From positions 1-64,000 of the forward strand of contig NZ_JAJUIS010000007.1 in NCBI RefSeq assembly GCF_029267515.1: 64,000 nt of DNA. Reading direction: 5' to 3'. Under the pieces are notes generated by a model, which had not been told where the DNA came from, did no database searches, and was given only the letters and a program-made list of their open reading frames with translations. The stretch comes from Seleniivibrio woodruffii. GTDB taxonomy: Bacteria > Chrysiogenota > Deferribacteres > Deferribacterales > Geovibrionaceae. The translations under genes and the position numbers were made by a program. How positions within the stretch are numbered: the first letter of the stretch is position 1; every line of letters starts with the position of its first letter. Positions 29,738 through 37,017 of the stretch are shown piece by piece.

Positions 29738-31294
29738 TTAGATCTTTTTGACTTCGATGCCGTATTTGGCGATGCGGTAGTTGACCTGACGGACAGTCAT
29801 ATTCAGCATCCTTGCCGCTTTTGCCTGAACCCATCCTGTCTTCTGCAATGCCAGCAGAAGCTGGGTTTTGTCAGAGTTGCTGTCGTCGGAGGGGAGTTCC
29901 TCCTCCGGCTTTTTGCCGTCGATAATGTGCGAAAGACAGAAATCACCACCGCTGCAGGAAATGTGTTCCGGTTTGATCCGCCCGTCTCCTGCTGTAAGGG
30001 CGGCGCGTTCGAGGCAGTTTTCAAGCTCGCGGATGTTTCCCGGCCAGTTGCAGTGGGAAAGAGCGGCGATTGTATCCGCCTCTATGCCGAAATTTTTACC
30101 ATATGAATTGTTAAGCCTGCCGATGATGACTTCACAGATTGCCGGGATGTCCTCTTTGCGCTTGCGAAGGGGCGGCAGGTCGATTGTGAATACATTCAGT
30201 CTGTAGTAAAGGTCCAGACGGAATTTACCCGCCTGAACAGCCTCTTCCAGATTTTTATTGGTTGCGGCGAGTATCCTCACGTCAACCTTTGTGCTTTCAA
30301 CTGTTCCCAGTTTTTCTATTGTTTTGTCCTGCAATACGCGTAGCAGTTTACTTTGCGCCTCCATTGGCATGTCGCCAACTTCGTCCAGAAAAACAGTGCC
30401 CCCCTCAGCCAGCTCAAATTTACCTTTCTTTTCGGCGGAAGCTCCGGCGAAAGCGCCCTTGGCATAACCGAAAAGCTCGCTTTCTATGAGGTCGGCAGGG
30501 ATAGCGGCGCAGTTGACAGCGACGAAGGGTTTCGAACTTCTGTCGCTGTTATAATGGATGGTTTTGGCGACCACCTCTTTACCGGTGCCGCTTTCTCCAC
30601 GGATGAGGACTGATGCGGAAGTATTAGTAACCATCGTGATTTTATCGAACACTTTTTCCATGAGCTTGCTGTTTCCTGCAAGCCCCTTAAAGGTGTATTT
30701 GGATTTTATCTCATTTATCAGACTCAGGTTTTCTGCTTCAATACGTATTTTCTCGTTTTTTACCAGAGAGAGCTCGTTCTCGAAAAACTCTGTTTTATGC
30801 AGGAAAGATGCTATAAGGTTCGCTATCATTTTCAGAATCTCAACCTCTGTGGTAACGCTGTTCATGCGGGAGCTGAATTTGTCCACAGCGAGAACGCCGA
30901 GGGTTTTTGCCTGAAATTTCAGCGGAACCGCTATGAATGAGGTTTGCTCAGTTGCCTTTGGGCGGTTGAGCTTGTTCAGAAACTGCGGCTCCCGCTCTAT
31001 GTCAGGTATAAGAATTGGTACACCGAGACGAAATACCTTCCCTACCATGCCCTCGTCGCTCTGAAAATAAACGTTTGCCGCTGTTGTCTCGTCAACTCCC
31101 GCCGATGCCTCAAGCACAAGCCTATGTGTCTGGGGGTCGTGCAGAAGGATAAGGGCGCGTTCCACGGAAAGGGTGTTCTGCATCTGCTTAACAACTCCGT
31201 AAAGAGCGTGCCTCATGTTTGTGGAACTGTTTAAAATAACACTTATCTCATAGATGCTGTTAAGGGCTGTCTTAAAATAGTTGAGATATTTCAT
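29738..31294 (-). CDS. nifA: Nif-specific sigma54-dependent transcription activator NifA
   Basis: 518 residues. GAF domain (about 12-160); AAA+ domain with Walker A GESGTGKE (233-240), a variant GAFAGA loop at 280-285 (normally GAFTGA) and Walker B VFLDEV; and a C-terminal Fis-type helix-turn-helix (about 475-518, VQAKAARMLNMTVRQVNYRIAKYG) that is highly NifA-like. Cysteines 415, 427, 447 and 453 form C-x11-C-x19-C-x5-C, one residue off the classic oxygen-sensitive NifA pattern (last spacing x4). It opens sigma54 promoters after binding TGT-N10-ACA sites. It is divergent from fdxB and has its own -24/-12 promoter. Confidence 0.95.
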   Translation of the reverse strand: MKYLNYFKTALNSIYEISVILNSSTNMRHALYGVVKQMQNTLSVERALILLHDPQTHRLVLEASAGVDETTAANVYFQSDEGMVGKVFRLGVPILIPDIEREPQFLNKLNRPKATEQTSFIAVPLKFQAKTLGVLAVDKFSSRMNSVTTEVEILKMIANLIASFLHKTEFFENELSLVKNEKIRIEAENLSLINEIKSKYTFKGLAGNSKLMEKVFDKITMVTNTSASVLIRGESGTGKEVVAKTIHYNSDRSSKPFVAVNCAAIPADLIESELFGYAKGAFAGASAEKKGKFELAEGGTVFLDEVGDMPMEAQSKLLRVLQDKTIEKLGTVESTKVDVRILAATNKNLEEAVQAGKFRLDLYYRLNVFTIDLPPLRKRKEDIPAICEVIIGRLNNSYGKNFGIEADTIAALSHCNWPGNIRELENCLERAALTAGDGRIKPEHISCSGGDFCLSHIIDGKKPEEELPSDDSNSDKTQLLLALQKTGWVQAKAARMLNMTVRQVNYRIAKYGIEVKKI

Positions 31295-31305
31295 GCGTAA
31301 TTGCG

Positions 31306-31321
31306 AGCAATATATGTGCCA
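31306..31321 (-). promoter_or_regulatory. Sigma54 (-24/-12) promoter of nifA
   Basis: On the minus strand TGGCACATATATTGCT, a perfect match to TGGCAC-N5-TTGCW with GG-N10-GC. The expected transcription start, about 12 bases past the GC, falls within a base or two of the nifA ATG at 31294, so the mRNA would have essentially no leader. Confidence 0.8.
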
Positions 31322-31472
31322 CGCAACGCCTGCCTAACGGTAAGGGTTACAGCGATTGATTCTGAAAAACTGATTAAAAAATAGGCGGATATAGCGTAAA
31401 AAGTATTCAGGAAAAAGTCATACAGGGTGTTCTATTCTGTTCTGCCGTTGGTCAGGAGAGAGTTTTGTCAAA

Positions 31473-31488
31473 CGGCACGGAGATTGCT
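31473..31488 (+). promoter_or_regulatory. Sigma54 (-24/-12) promoter of fdxB
   Basis: CGGCACGGAGATTGCT: GG at 31474-31475, ten bases, GC at 31486-31487. One mismatch to consensus. It lies 46 bases upstream of the fdxB ATG. I found no TGT-N10-ACA site between the nifA and fdxB promoters. Confidence 0.78.
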
Positions 31489-31533
31489 TGCATAACCCGT
31501 GTCACAACGAATAACCGCAAAGGAGGGTTTTAA

Positions 31534-31797
31534 ATGGCATTTATTACTGGAACCAGAAAAAACGGTAAGGAATGGACTCCCAAGTTCATCATGGAACTCA
31601 GCAAAGAGTCCTGCATAGCCTGCGGACGCTGTTTCAAAGCATGTGCATACGCCTGCCTCGCACTTGAAGAATACGAAGACGAAGACTGCGAAAAAACCTA
31701 TATGACAATAGTGGATGACGGCGCGTGCATAGGCTGCGAAGCCTGCTCAAAAGCCTGCCCCAAAGGCTGTTTTACACACGCTCCTGTAGAAGCGTAA
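31534..31797 (+). CDS. fdxB: Nif-associated ferredoxin III (two 4Fe-4S clusters)
   Basis: 87 residues. Two cluster motifs: C-x2-C-x2-C (CIACGRCFKAC) and CIGCEACSKACPKGCF, with the start MAFITGTRKNGKEWTPKF typical of the nif-specific ferredoxin III family. It probably supplies electrons for nitrogenase or cofactor assembly. AGGAGGG lies just before the ATG and a sigma54 promoter upstream. nifZ follows across a hairpin. Confidence 0.92.
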   Translation: MAFITGTRKNGKEWTPKFIMELSKESCIACGRCFKACAYACLALEEYEDEDCEKTYMTIVDDGACIGCEACSKACPKGCFTHAPVEA

Positions 31798-31806
31798 CAA
31801 CAATAT

Positions 31807-31838
31807 GCCCCCTCCCTTTCGCGGGAGGGGCTTTTTTT
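31807..31838 (+). terminator. Hairpin terminator or attenuator between fdxB and nifZ
   Basis: A GC-rich inverted repeat, GCCCCCTCCC and GGGAGGGGC, with loop TTTCGC, then seven T. It ends only 13 bases before the nifZ start, so nifZ must rely on read-through or be expressed at a lower level than fdxB. Confidence 0.82.
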
Positions 31839-31851
31839 CACGAGGTGCGGA

Positions 31852-32124
31852 ATGGAACTTAAAGTAAATCAGAAGGTGCTTGTAACAAAAATGATAAGAA
31901 ACGACGGAACCTGTGCGGGATGCAAAAGGGGAACCCCTGTTGCGTATGAAGGCATGGAAGGGTTTATCTGCGAAATTACGGAGTTCCACTTCGAACCTGT
32001 CTACGTCGTTCACTTCCTTGACATAAACAAGAAACTCGGTTTCCGCGCGCAGGAGCTTGAGGTTATCGAGGATTTCGACGAGGAAGAGGGCAAGTGGACA
32101 GTTCTGGAGAGAAAGACCGCGTAA
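31852..32124 (+). CDS. nifZ: NifZ-domain protein
   Basis: 90 residues. The pattern RNDGTCAGCKRGTPVAYEGMEGFI, then PVYVVHFLD and LGFRAQELEVIED, matches the NifZ domain, which helps mature the P-clusters of the MoFe protein. It is shorter than NifZ of Azotobacter, like many anaerobe homologues. GAGGTG precedes the ATG. Located after fdxB. Confidence 0.82.
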   Translation: MELKVNQKVLVTKMIRNDGTCAGCKRGTPVAYEGMEGFICEITEFHFEPVYVVHFLDINKKLGFRAQELEVIEDFDEEEGKWTVLERKTA

Positions 32125-32157
32125 GGCTCTTCTCCATCCTTCTGTTGGGATGAGAAA

Positions 32158-32242
32158 TGGAGATTGAGATCGCGTCGTCGCTGTAGCTCCTCGCGAAGAC
32201 AAACATCTGTCTCTGCGAGCCTAAGGCGCGGCAGTCTCATAA
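32158..32242. repeat. Dispersed palindromic repeat, family A, copy 1
   Basis: Contains TCGCGAAGACA and TCTCTGCGA facing each other, with flanks rich in CGTCG/GCGCGGCAGTCT. A related copy with the same core order lies at 55445-55517 on the opposite strand. The pattern resembles the widespread GAGGAGC-A-GCGACG-CGGCA-TCT intergenic repeat seen in many bacterial genomes. Confidence 0.6.
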
Positions 32243-32245
32243 CAC

Positions 32246-32421
32246 AGGATGGAGCAATTCTGTATCAGTAATAGGTCAGGGTTTCAGGATGAAACCCGTT
32301 CAGGAGGATTTCGGAGCTTTGCTTTGAAATCAGACGGAACGTGAGAGAGGCTTGGCTTTGCCAAGACGAACGTTGACAAAATTGTCCAAGGATGGAGCAA
32401 TTTTGTATCAGTAATAGGTCA
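32246..32421. repeat. 33-bp direct repeat pair flanking a stem-loop element (family B)
   Basis: 32246-32278 and 32389-32421 are identical but for one base (both contain AGGATGGAGCAATT and GTATCAGTAATAGGTCA). The second copy includes the last codons and stop of draT. Between them is a stem-loop stretch with GGGTTTC AGGAT GAAACCC (32279-32297), ACGTGAG, GGCTTTGCC and an ACAAAATTG/CAATTTTGT hairpin, an order also found at 53631-53712. Confidence 0.65.
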
Positions 32422-33232
32422 CATTTGTATCGTACCGCCCGCCGAGGACAAGATATTCTTTCTCCCCGACGAAGCTGAGGTTCGGCAGAACCTCTGAAAA
32501 GAAAACTATCTTTGTATAAGGTATTTCAGACGTCAGGATGTAATCGCCGAACTGAGACGCAATGTCCCTGTCGGATGTGAATGAAACGAGGGAGTTTTGT
32601 TCAATACAGAGTCTCGTCCTGTCATATTCCTTCACCACAAGGTGCTCCGACAGGTCGTTGACGCCTCTGTAAAGCGTGATTTTCGGCAGTTTATCTTTAT
32701 AGAAAGTCTCAAGTATACACTGGGTATAGGTGTAGAGGAGATCGAGCTGATGGAAGATAAGGTTTTTGTTATGTTTACTGTCCATCTTCTCAACCATGTA
32801 TCCGTAGTATTCCTCGCTGTTGACATCGGGGATAATTTCCTTGTGAAAGAAAGGCATTATGCCGAACCGGCTTTCCACCCATCCTTTCATAACGGCGCCT
32901 TCTATGCTGTTGGAATCGAAGAGCCATCCTTTCAGAAGTCTGGTATAGCTGCCCATCTTCTTTCCGTTGTATTTTTCGGAAAGCGAGAAGAGGGTGTCCA
33001 TGGCGTTTGCAAAAACTTTGGCGGCATTTTCAATTGTATCAGCCTGTTTGATGGAATTAAAAATGTCGGCATAATATTCCCATACGCCGCTGATGGTGAT
33101 GGGAAGCACTTTCAGGTTATATTCGCTGCTTACGAACATATATGTCGGGATATTGATGAGGTTGGAGTAATGGTAAAACCTCTTCAGATCCTTCAGACGG
33201 GATATGCTGCTTTTCTGTTTTTCTACACCCAT
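32408..33232 (-). CDS. draT: NAD+-dinitrogen-reductase ADP-D-ribosyltransferase
   Basis: 274 residues. DraT transfers ADP-ribose from NAD+ to one arginine of NifH, switching nitrogenase off under ammonium or energy stress. An R-S-E type active site is visible: TLYRGVNDL (Arg), LVSFTSDRDIA (STS-like) and EKEYLVLGG (Glu). Its target Arg101 is conserved in NifH at 36121. It is divergent from draG with only 35 bases between start codons. The stop lies inside a repeat. Confidence 0.93.
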   Translation of the reverse strand: MGVEKQKSSISRLKDLKRFYHYSNLINIPTYMFVSSEYNLKVLPITISGVWEYYADIFNSIKQADTIENAAKVFANAMDTLFSLSEKYNGKKMGSYTRLLKGWLFDSNSIEGAVMKGWVESRFGIMPFFHKEIIPDVNSEEYYGYMVEKMDSKHNKNLIFHQLDLLYTYTQCILETFYKDKLPKITLYRGVNDLSEHLVVKEYDRTRLCIEQNSLVSFTSDRDIASQFGDYILTSEIPYTKIVFFSEVLPNLSFVGEKEYLVLGGRYDTNVTYY

Positions 33233-33267
33233 GATAATGAAATAGATGAAATCCTCAGAGTTTGCAA

Positions 33268-34161
33268 ATGAAAAATGAACTCCTCAGAAGAGCGCTCGGA
33301 AGTTATCTGGGATTTGCCGTAGGCGATGCGCTGGGTGCCACGACGGAGTTCATGAACCCGCGGGAGATAAAGGAGCAGTACGGTGTTCATAACAGGATAA
33401 TAGGGGGCGGATGGCTGAAACTGCGCGCTGGAAGGGTTACGGATGACACGGAAATGGCGCTGGCGCTTGGCAGCAGTATTATAGAGCAGAAGGGGTTTCT
33501 GCTGAAAGCGGCTGCCGACAATTTTGTGAACTGGATGAAGTCCAAACCTGTGGATATCGGTTCGACTGTGCGCCGCGGACTGAGGGATTATGTTACGCTG
33601 GGCAGAACCGAATCGCCATATTCAGAGCAGTCCGCCGGAAACGGCGCCGCAATGCGCAATCTGCCTGTGGTGCTGTACTGTCTCAAGGACTGGTCAAAAT
33701 TTGAATATATGTCCCTCGCACAGGGGCGGCTGACTCATAACAACGAACATTCCGACCGGATAACCCTTGTTTTCGGGGAGATGGTGCGTGAGATATTCTC
33801 CAGCGGAGATAAGCTGAAAGTGCTTGAGATCGGCAACAGGCTTATCAGGGAATACCCGAAATATTCATATTCCAACTATAAGGGCGAGTGTTCCGGTTAC
33901 GTTATAGATACTTTCAAAACGGTGATGCACTTTTTTGCAGAGGGCGAATATTTTGAAGATACTATGGTGAACACCGTTAATCAGGGCGGGGACGCAGACA
34001 CCAACGGCGCGATAGTCGGTATGCTTGCCGGAGCGATGTATGGTGTTAATAATATTCCTTCGAAATGGCTTAGAAAACTGGATACAAAGGTTGTTGATGC
34101 TGTTTCCGAACAGACGGGCAGGCTTTTGAATCTGGAAGTGAGGGTGCACGATGAGATTTGA
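33268..34161 (+). CDS. draG: ADP-ribosyl-dinitrogen reductase hydrolase
   Basis: 297 residues from ATG 33268 (a TTG six bases upstream is in frame). DraG removes ADP-ribose from NifH and restores activity. Two-metal (usually Mn) binding motifs are present: GDALGATTEF, TDDTEMALAL and QGGDADTNGAIVG. It overlaps the macro-domain gene by 11 bases. Confidence 0.94.
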   Translation: MKNELLRRALGSYLGFAVGDALGATTEFMNPREIKEQYGVHNRIIGGGWLKLRAGRVTDDTEMALALGSSIIEQKGFLLKAAADNFVNWMKSKPVDIGSTVRRGLRDYVTLGRTESPYSEQSAGNGAAMRNLPVVLYCLKDWSKFEYMSLAQGRLTHNNEHSDRITLVFGEMVREIFSSGDKLKVLEIGNRLIREYPKYSYSNYKGECSGYVIDTFKTVMHFFAEGEYFEDTMVNTVNQGGDADTNGAIVGMLAGAMYGVNNIPSKWLRKLDTKVVDAVSEQTGRLLNLEVRVHDEI

Positions 34162-34579
34162 AACGGGCGATCTCCTTGATCATGTGGGTAAGGATCCTGT
34201 GGTTATAACCACAAACGGTACTGTCAGAAAGAACGGAAAGGCGAATCTGGGTTCCGGCAATGCGAAACAGGTCGGAGAGGTTCTGCCGTGGCTGGATGAA
34301 AAGCTGGGGTATCTCGTAGACCAGTTCGGCAACCATGTGCATCATCTGGATAATATGATAGTCAGCTTTCCTGTGGAGCATAGCTGGCAGGAAAGGGCGG
34401 ATCTGGGTCTGGTGAAGCGTTCTGCGATTGAGCTTGTGATGCTTGTTGATCAGATTGGATGGGACAATGTATATATGCCGCTGCCGGGCTGCGGCAAAGG
34501 TGGCTTGCGTCCTTCGGATGTGATATCCATTCTGGCTCCGATACTTGATACAAGGTTCATTGTTCTGAATAAAGAATAG
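34151..34579 (+). CDS. Macro-domain (ADP-ribose-binding) protein coupled to draG
   Basis: 142 residues, a single domain. It matches the macro-domain pattern: VVITTNGTVRKNGKANLGSGNAKQV near the N-terminus, MIVSFPVEHSWQERADLGLVKRSA in the middle and PLPGCGKGGL near the end, the ligand-binding glycine loop. Macro domains bind or hydrolyse ADP-ribose and its derivatives. The gene starts inside draG, so its product likely acts on ADP-ribose released by, or on proteins modified by, DraT/DraG. The exact reaction is unknown. Confidence 0.82.
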   Translation: MRFETGDLLDHVGKDPVVITTNGTVRKNGKANLGSGNAKQVGEVLPWLDEKLGYLVDQFGNHVHHLDNMIVSFPVEHSWQERADLGLVKRSAIELVMLVDQIGWDNVYMPLPGCGKGGLRPSDVISILAPILDTRFIVLNKE

Positions 34580-34582
34580 AGT

Positions 34583-34602
34583 GGGGCGGTTGAAGCCGCC
34601 CC
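34583..34602. terminator. Hairpin between convergent genes
   Basis: GGGGCGG, six-base loop, CCGCCCC: a perfect 7-bp GC stem between the macro-domain gene and the convergent secreted-protein gene. No strong T run on either side, so efficiency is uncertain. Confidence 0.5.
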
Positions 34603-34607
34603 TGAAA

Positions 34608-35054
34608 TCATTTAAGACTGCTCACCGCTATTGTGTTATTTGATTCGATTGATGTGAAGCGGTGCATGTCCGGTATCATAAGATTTGTTACATTCCCTTC
34701 TTTGTGCTCAACGGCGATAGCTGCGCTGACGTTTACTCCGCCGGTGATGGTCTTTCCGTCTCTTGTGACAATTTTCACAACTTTCATGGGTGTTCCGTTT
34801 GCCGCTGTAAAAAACTCACCTTCAACATTCTGAATGGATCTGATGTCTGAAACGGGAACTTTGAACTGCGCGCCGTCACTTTTTATAAGCAGGACGCTTT
34901 TGTTGAGAGCCACTGAAGCTATTTTCGCCTCATAAACCTTGCCGGATTTCCCGACCGCCTTGATATTGTCCCCGACATCAAAGGCATCCGCTGTCTGAAC
35001 TGCCATTGCGACAGCGAAAATCATGATAAGGCAGTGTGTCTTCTTGTGTATCAT
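34608..35054 (-). CDS. Secreted protein of unknown function, paralogue 1
   Basis: 148 residues; I do not recognise the family. It has a signal peptide (hydrophobic stretch to about residue 24, cleavage near ADA-FD), then a mature part with VGDNIKAVGKSGKVYEAKI, a DIRSIQNVEGEFF segment and the ending HRFTSIESNNTIAVSSLK. No cysteine in the mature part and no membrane anchor, so probably periplasmic. The next gene upstream (35247-35696) is a clear paralogue. GGAGGT is six bases before the ATG. Confidence 0.85.
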   Translation of the reverse strand: MIHKKTHCLIMIFAVAMAVQTADAFDVGDNIKAVGKSGKVYEAKIASVALNKSVLLIKSDGAQFKVPVSDIRSIQNVEGEFFTAANGTPMKVVKIVTRDGKTITGGVNVSAAIAVEHKEGNVTNLMIPDMHRFTSIESNNTIAVSSLK

Positions 35055-35102
35055 TGCACACCTCCATGACAGTTATATAAACAAACTAATATTTAGTTCA
35101 AG

Positions 35103-35119
35103 AGTAAAACTGATTTACA
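35103..35119. promoter_or_regulatory. 17-bp operator candidate upstream of secreted paralogue 1
   Basis: AGTAAAACTGATTTACA: the TGTAAA-N5-TTTACA layout with one mismatch, 48 bases upstream of the start codon. Followed on the plus strand by TATA, exactly as at 35749-35765. Confidence 0.5.
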
Positions 35120-35197
35120 TATAAGCCTCTGCTGGAAGTTATTACAGCGGTTAGAAATAAAAAATGTAAAGAGTGAAAAAAGAGTGTTTTAAACTGA

Positions 35198-35223
35198 AAA
35201 AGGCGGTCGCAGTGACCGCCTTC
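35198..35223 (-). terminator. Terminator after secreted paralogue 2
   Basis: On the minus strand GGCGGTC, ACTGC loop region, GACCGCC, then TTTTT. It lies 24 bases after the stop of the 35247-35696 gene and separates the two paralogous genes into independent transcription units. Confidence 0.85.
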
Positions 35224-35246
35224 AGAAAACAGGTTGTAGTGTGGAT

Positions 35247-35696
35247 TTATTTAAGGCTGCTTACAGCCATAGGTTCCTCTTCGATTTTGATTGATGAGAA
35301 ACGGTGTACGTCGGGTATCATAAGGTTAGTAACGCTGCCTCTTGTATTTTCAACAGCCAGCGCCGCGCTGACAGCTATGCCGCCTAAAACTGCCTGACCG
35401 TCTCTTGTCGTAATTTTGACCACTTTGAGCTTTGTGCCGTTCTCCGCGGTGAAATATTCGCCCTCAACATTCTCCACAGAACGTACTTTTGCAAGGGGCA
35501 TCTGGAATCTACACCCCTCTTTGCTGATGAAAAGAATGGTCTTGTTCTTTGCCATTCCGGATATTCTTCCCTCATAATCTTTTCCTGATTTTCCCACCGC
35601 TTTAACTTTTATTCCCATCTCAAAGGCCTTTGCATAGGGGATTACAGCGGTAATAAAGAATAAAACCAGAGAAGTGGACAGTAAAACATTAATCAT
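35247..35696 (-). CDS. Secreted protein of unknown function, paralogue 2
   Basis: 149 residues; signal peptide to about residue 24 (cleavage near AKA-FE). It aligns along its whole length with the 34608-35054 product: VKAVGKSGKDYEGRI, KVRSVENVEGEYFTAENGT, NLMIPDVHRFSSI and the identical tail AVSSLK. Strong AGGAGGT before the ATG. It is divergent from nifH, and its leader contains an inverted repeat (CTACCAA ... TTGGTAG, 35713-35748). Function unknown; the position next to nifH suggests a link to diazotrophy. Confidence 0.85.
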   Translation of the reverse strand: MINVLLSTSLVLFFITAVIPYAKAFEMGIKVKAVGKSGKDYEGRISGMAKNKTILFISKEGCRFQMPLAKVRSVENVEGEYFTAENGTKLKVVKITTRDGQAVLGGIAVSAALAVENTRGSVTNLMIPDVHRFSSIKIEEEPMAVSSLK

Positions 35697-35748
35697 GATG
35701 CACCTCCTGTTGCTACCAATAATGAGAGTAAAAAGACCTTTTTGGTAG

Positions 35749-35765
35749 TGTAAAAGAAATTTACA
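35749..35765. promoter_or_regulatory. 17-bp operator candidate upstream of secreted paralogue 2
   Basis: TGTAAAAGAAATTTACA: 6-bp inverted arms with five bases between, the same size and arms as the palindrome upstream of the RTX gene. It lies 52 bases upstream of the start codon. Confidence 0.55.
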
Positions 35766-35828
35766 TATAGCAGAACAAAAAATGAGCAGGTGACGCTTTT
35801 TTAATCAGTAAATGTTTATATTTGAATG

Positions 35829-35844
35829 TGTAATGAATATTACA
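35829..35844. promoter_or_regulatory. NifA upstream activator site 1 (nifH)
   Basis: TGTAATGAATATTACA fits TGT-N10-ACA and is itself palindromic. It is about 220 bases upstream of the -24 element, a little far but workable with DNA looping. Confidence 0.7.
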
Positions 35845-35951
35845 ATTTACCCTTTTCGCATATGGCAAAACTTACGAAAACAGGCGGACGAAAATGTGCA
35901 AAATATTATTCTATGTTTTAAAACCTTGGAAATAATAAGTTTTATTGCAAA

Positions 35952-35967
35952 TGTAAGGTTTGTTACA
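35952..35967. promoter_or_regulatory. NifA upstream activator site 2 (nifH)
   Basis: TGTAAGGTTTGTTACA fits TGT-N10-ACA. About 100 bases upstream of the -24 element, the typical distance for a NifA site. Confidence 0.78.
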
Positions 35968-36065
35968 ATCACTGCTGTACAAGCAGTGGACAAAGAACGG
36001 TCGGAAAACGGCATATAAAATGCCTTGGTCTGAATAGTTGCGTTTTATCAATATATTACAAGAAC

Positions 36066-36081
36066 TGGCATGACTGATGCT
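36066..36081 (+). promoter_or_regulatory. Sigma54 (-24/-12) promoter of the nifHDK operon
   Basis: TGGCATGACTGATGCT: GG at 36067-36068, ten bases, GC at 36079-36080. Two departures from consensus. Leader of roughly 30 bases to the nifH ATG, with ACAGGAGG in it. Confidence 0.8.
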
Positions 36082-36090
36082 ACATAATAG

Positions 36091-36990
<900 letters not shown>

Positions 36991-37017
36991 CCCCATAGGA
37001 ATTAAAAAGAGTGGGAA

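Noticed and set aside
31322-31472. NifA activator site between nifA and fdxB
   Set aside because: I searched for TGT-N10-ACA and found only half sites or wrong spacing; no call made.
32246-32421. 33-bp direct repeats read as a target-site duplication of a transposon
   Set aside because: Too long for a usual target duplication and related to the tail of the stem-loop family itself; more likely two tandem repeat copies. No transposase gene is seen.
32600-33270. Plus-strand open frame of 224 codons
   Set aside because: Antisense to draT, which has convincing ADP-ribosyltransferase motifs.
35812-36018. Possible 68-residue gene upstream of nifH
   Set aside because: No ribosome site, no family resemblance, and both NifA sites and another inverted repeat lie within it; it is control DNA.
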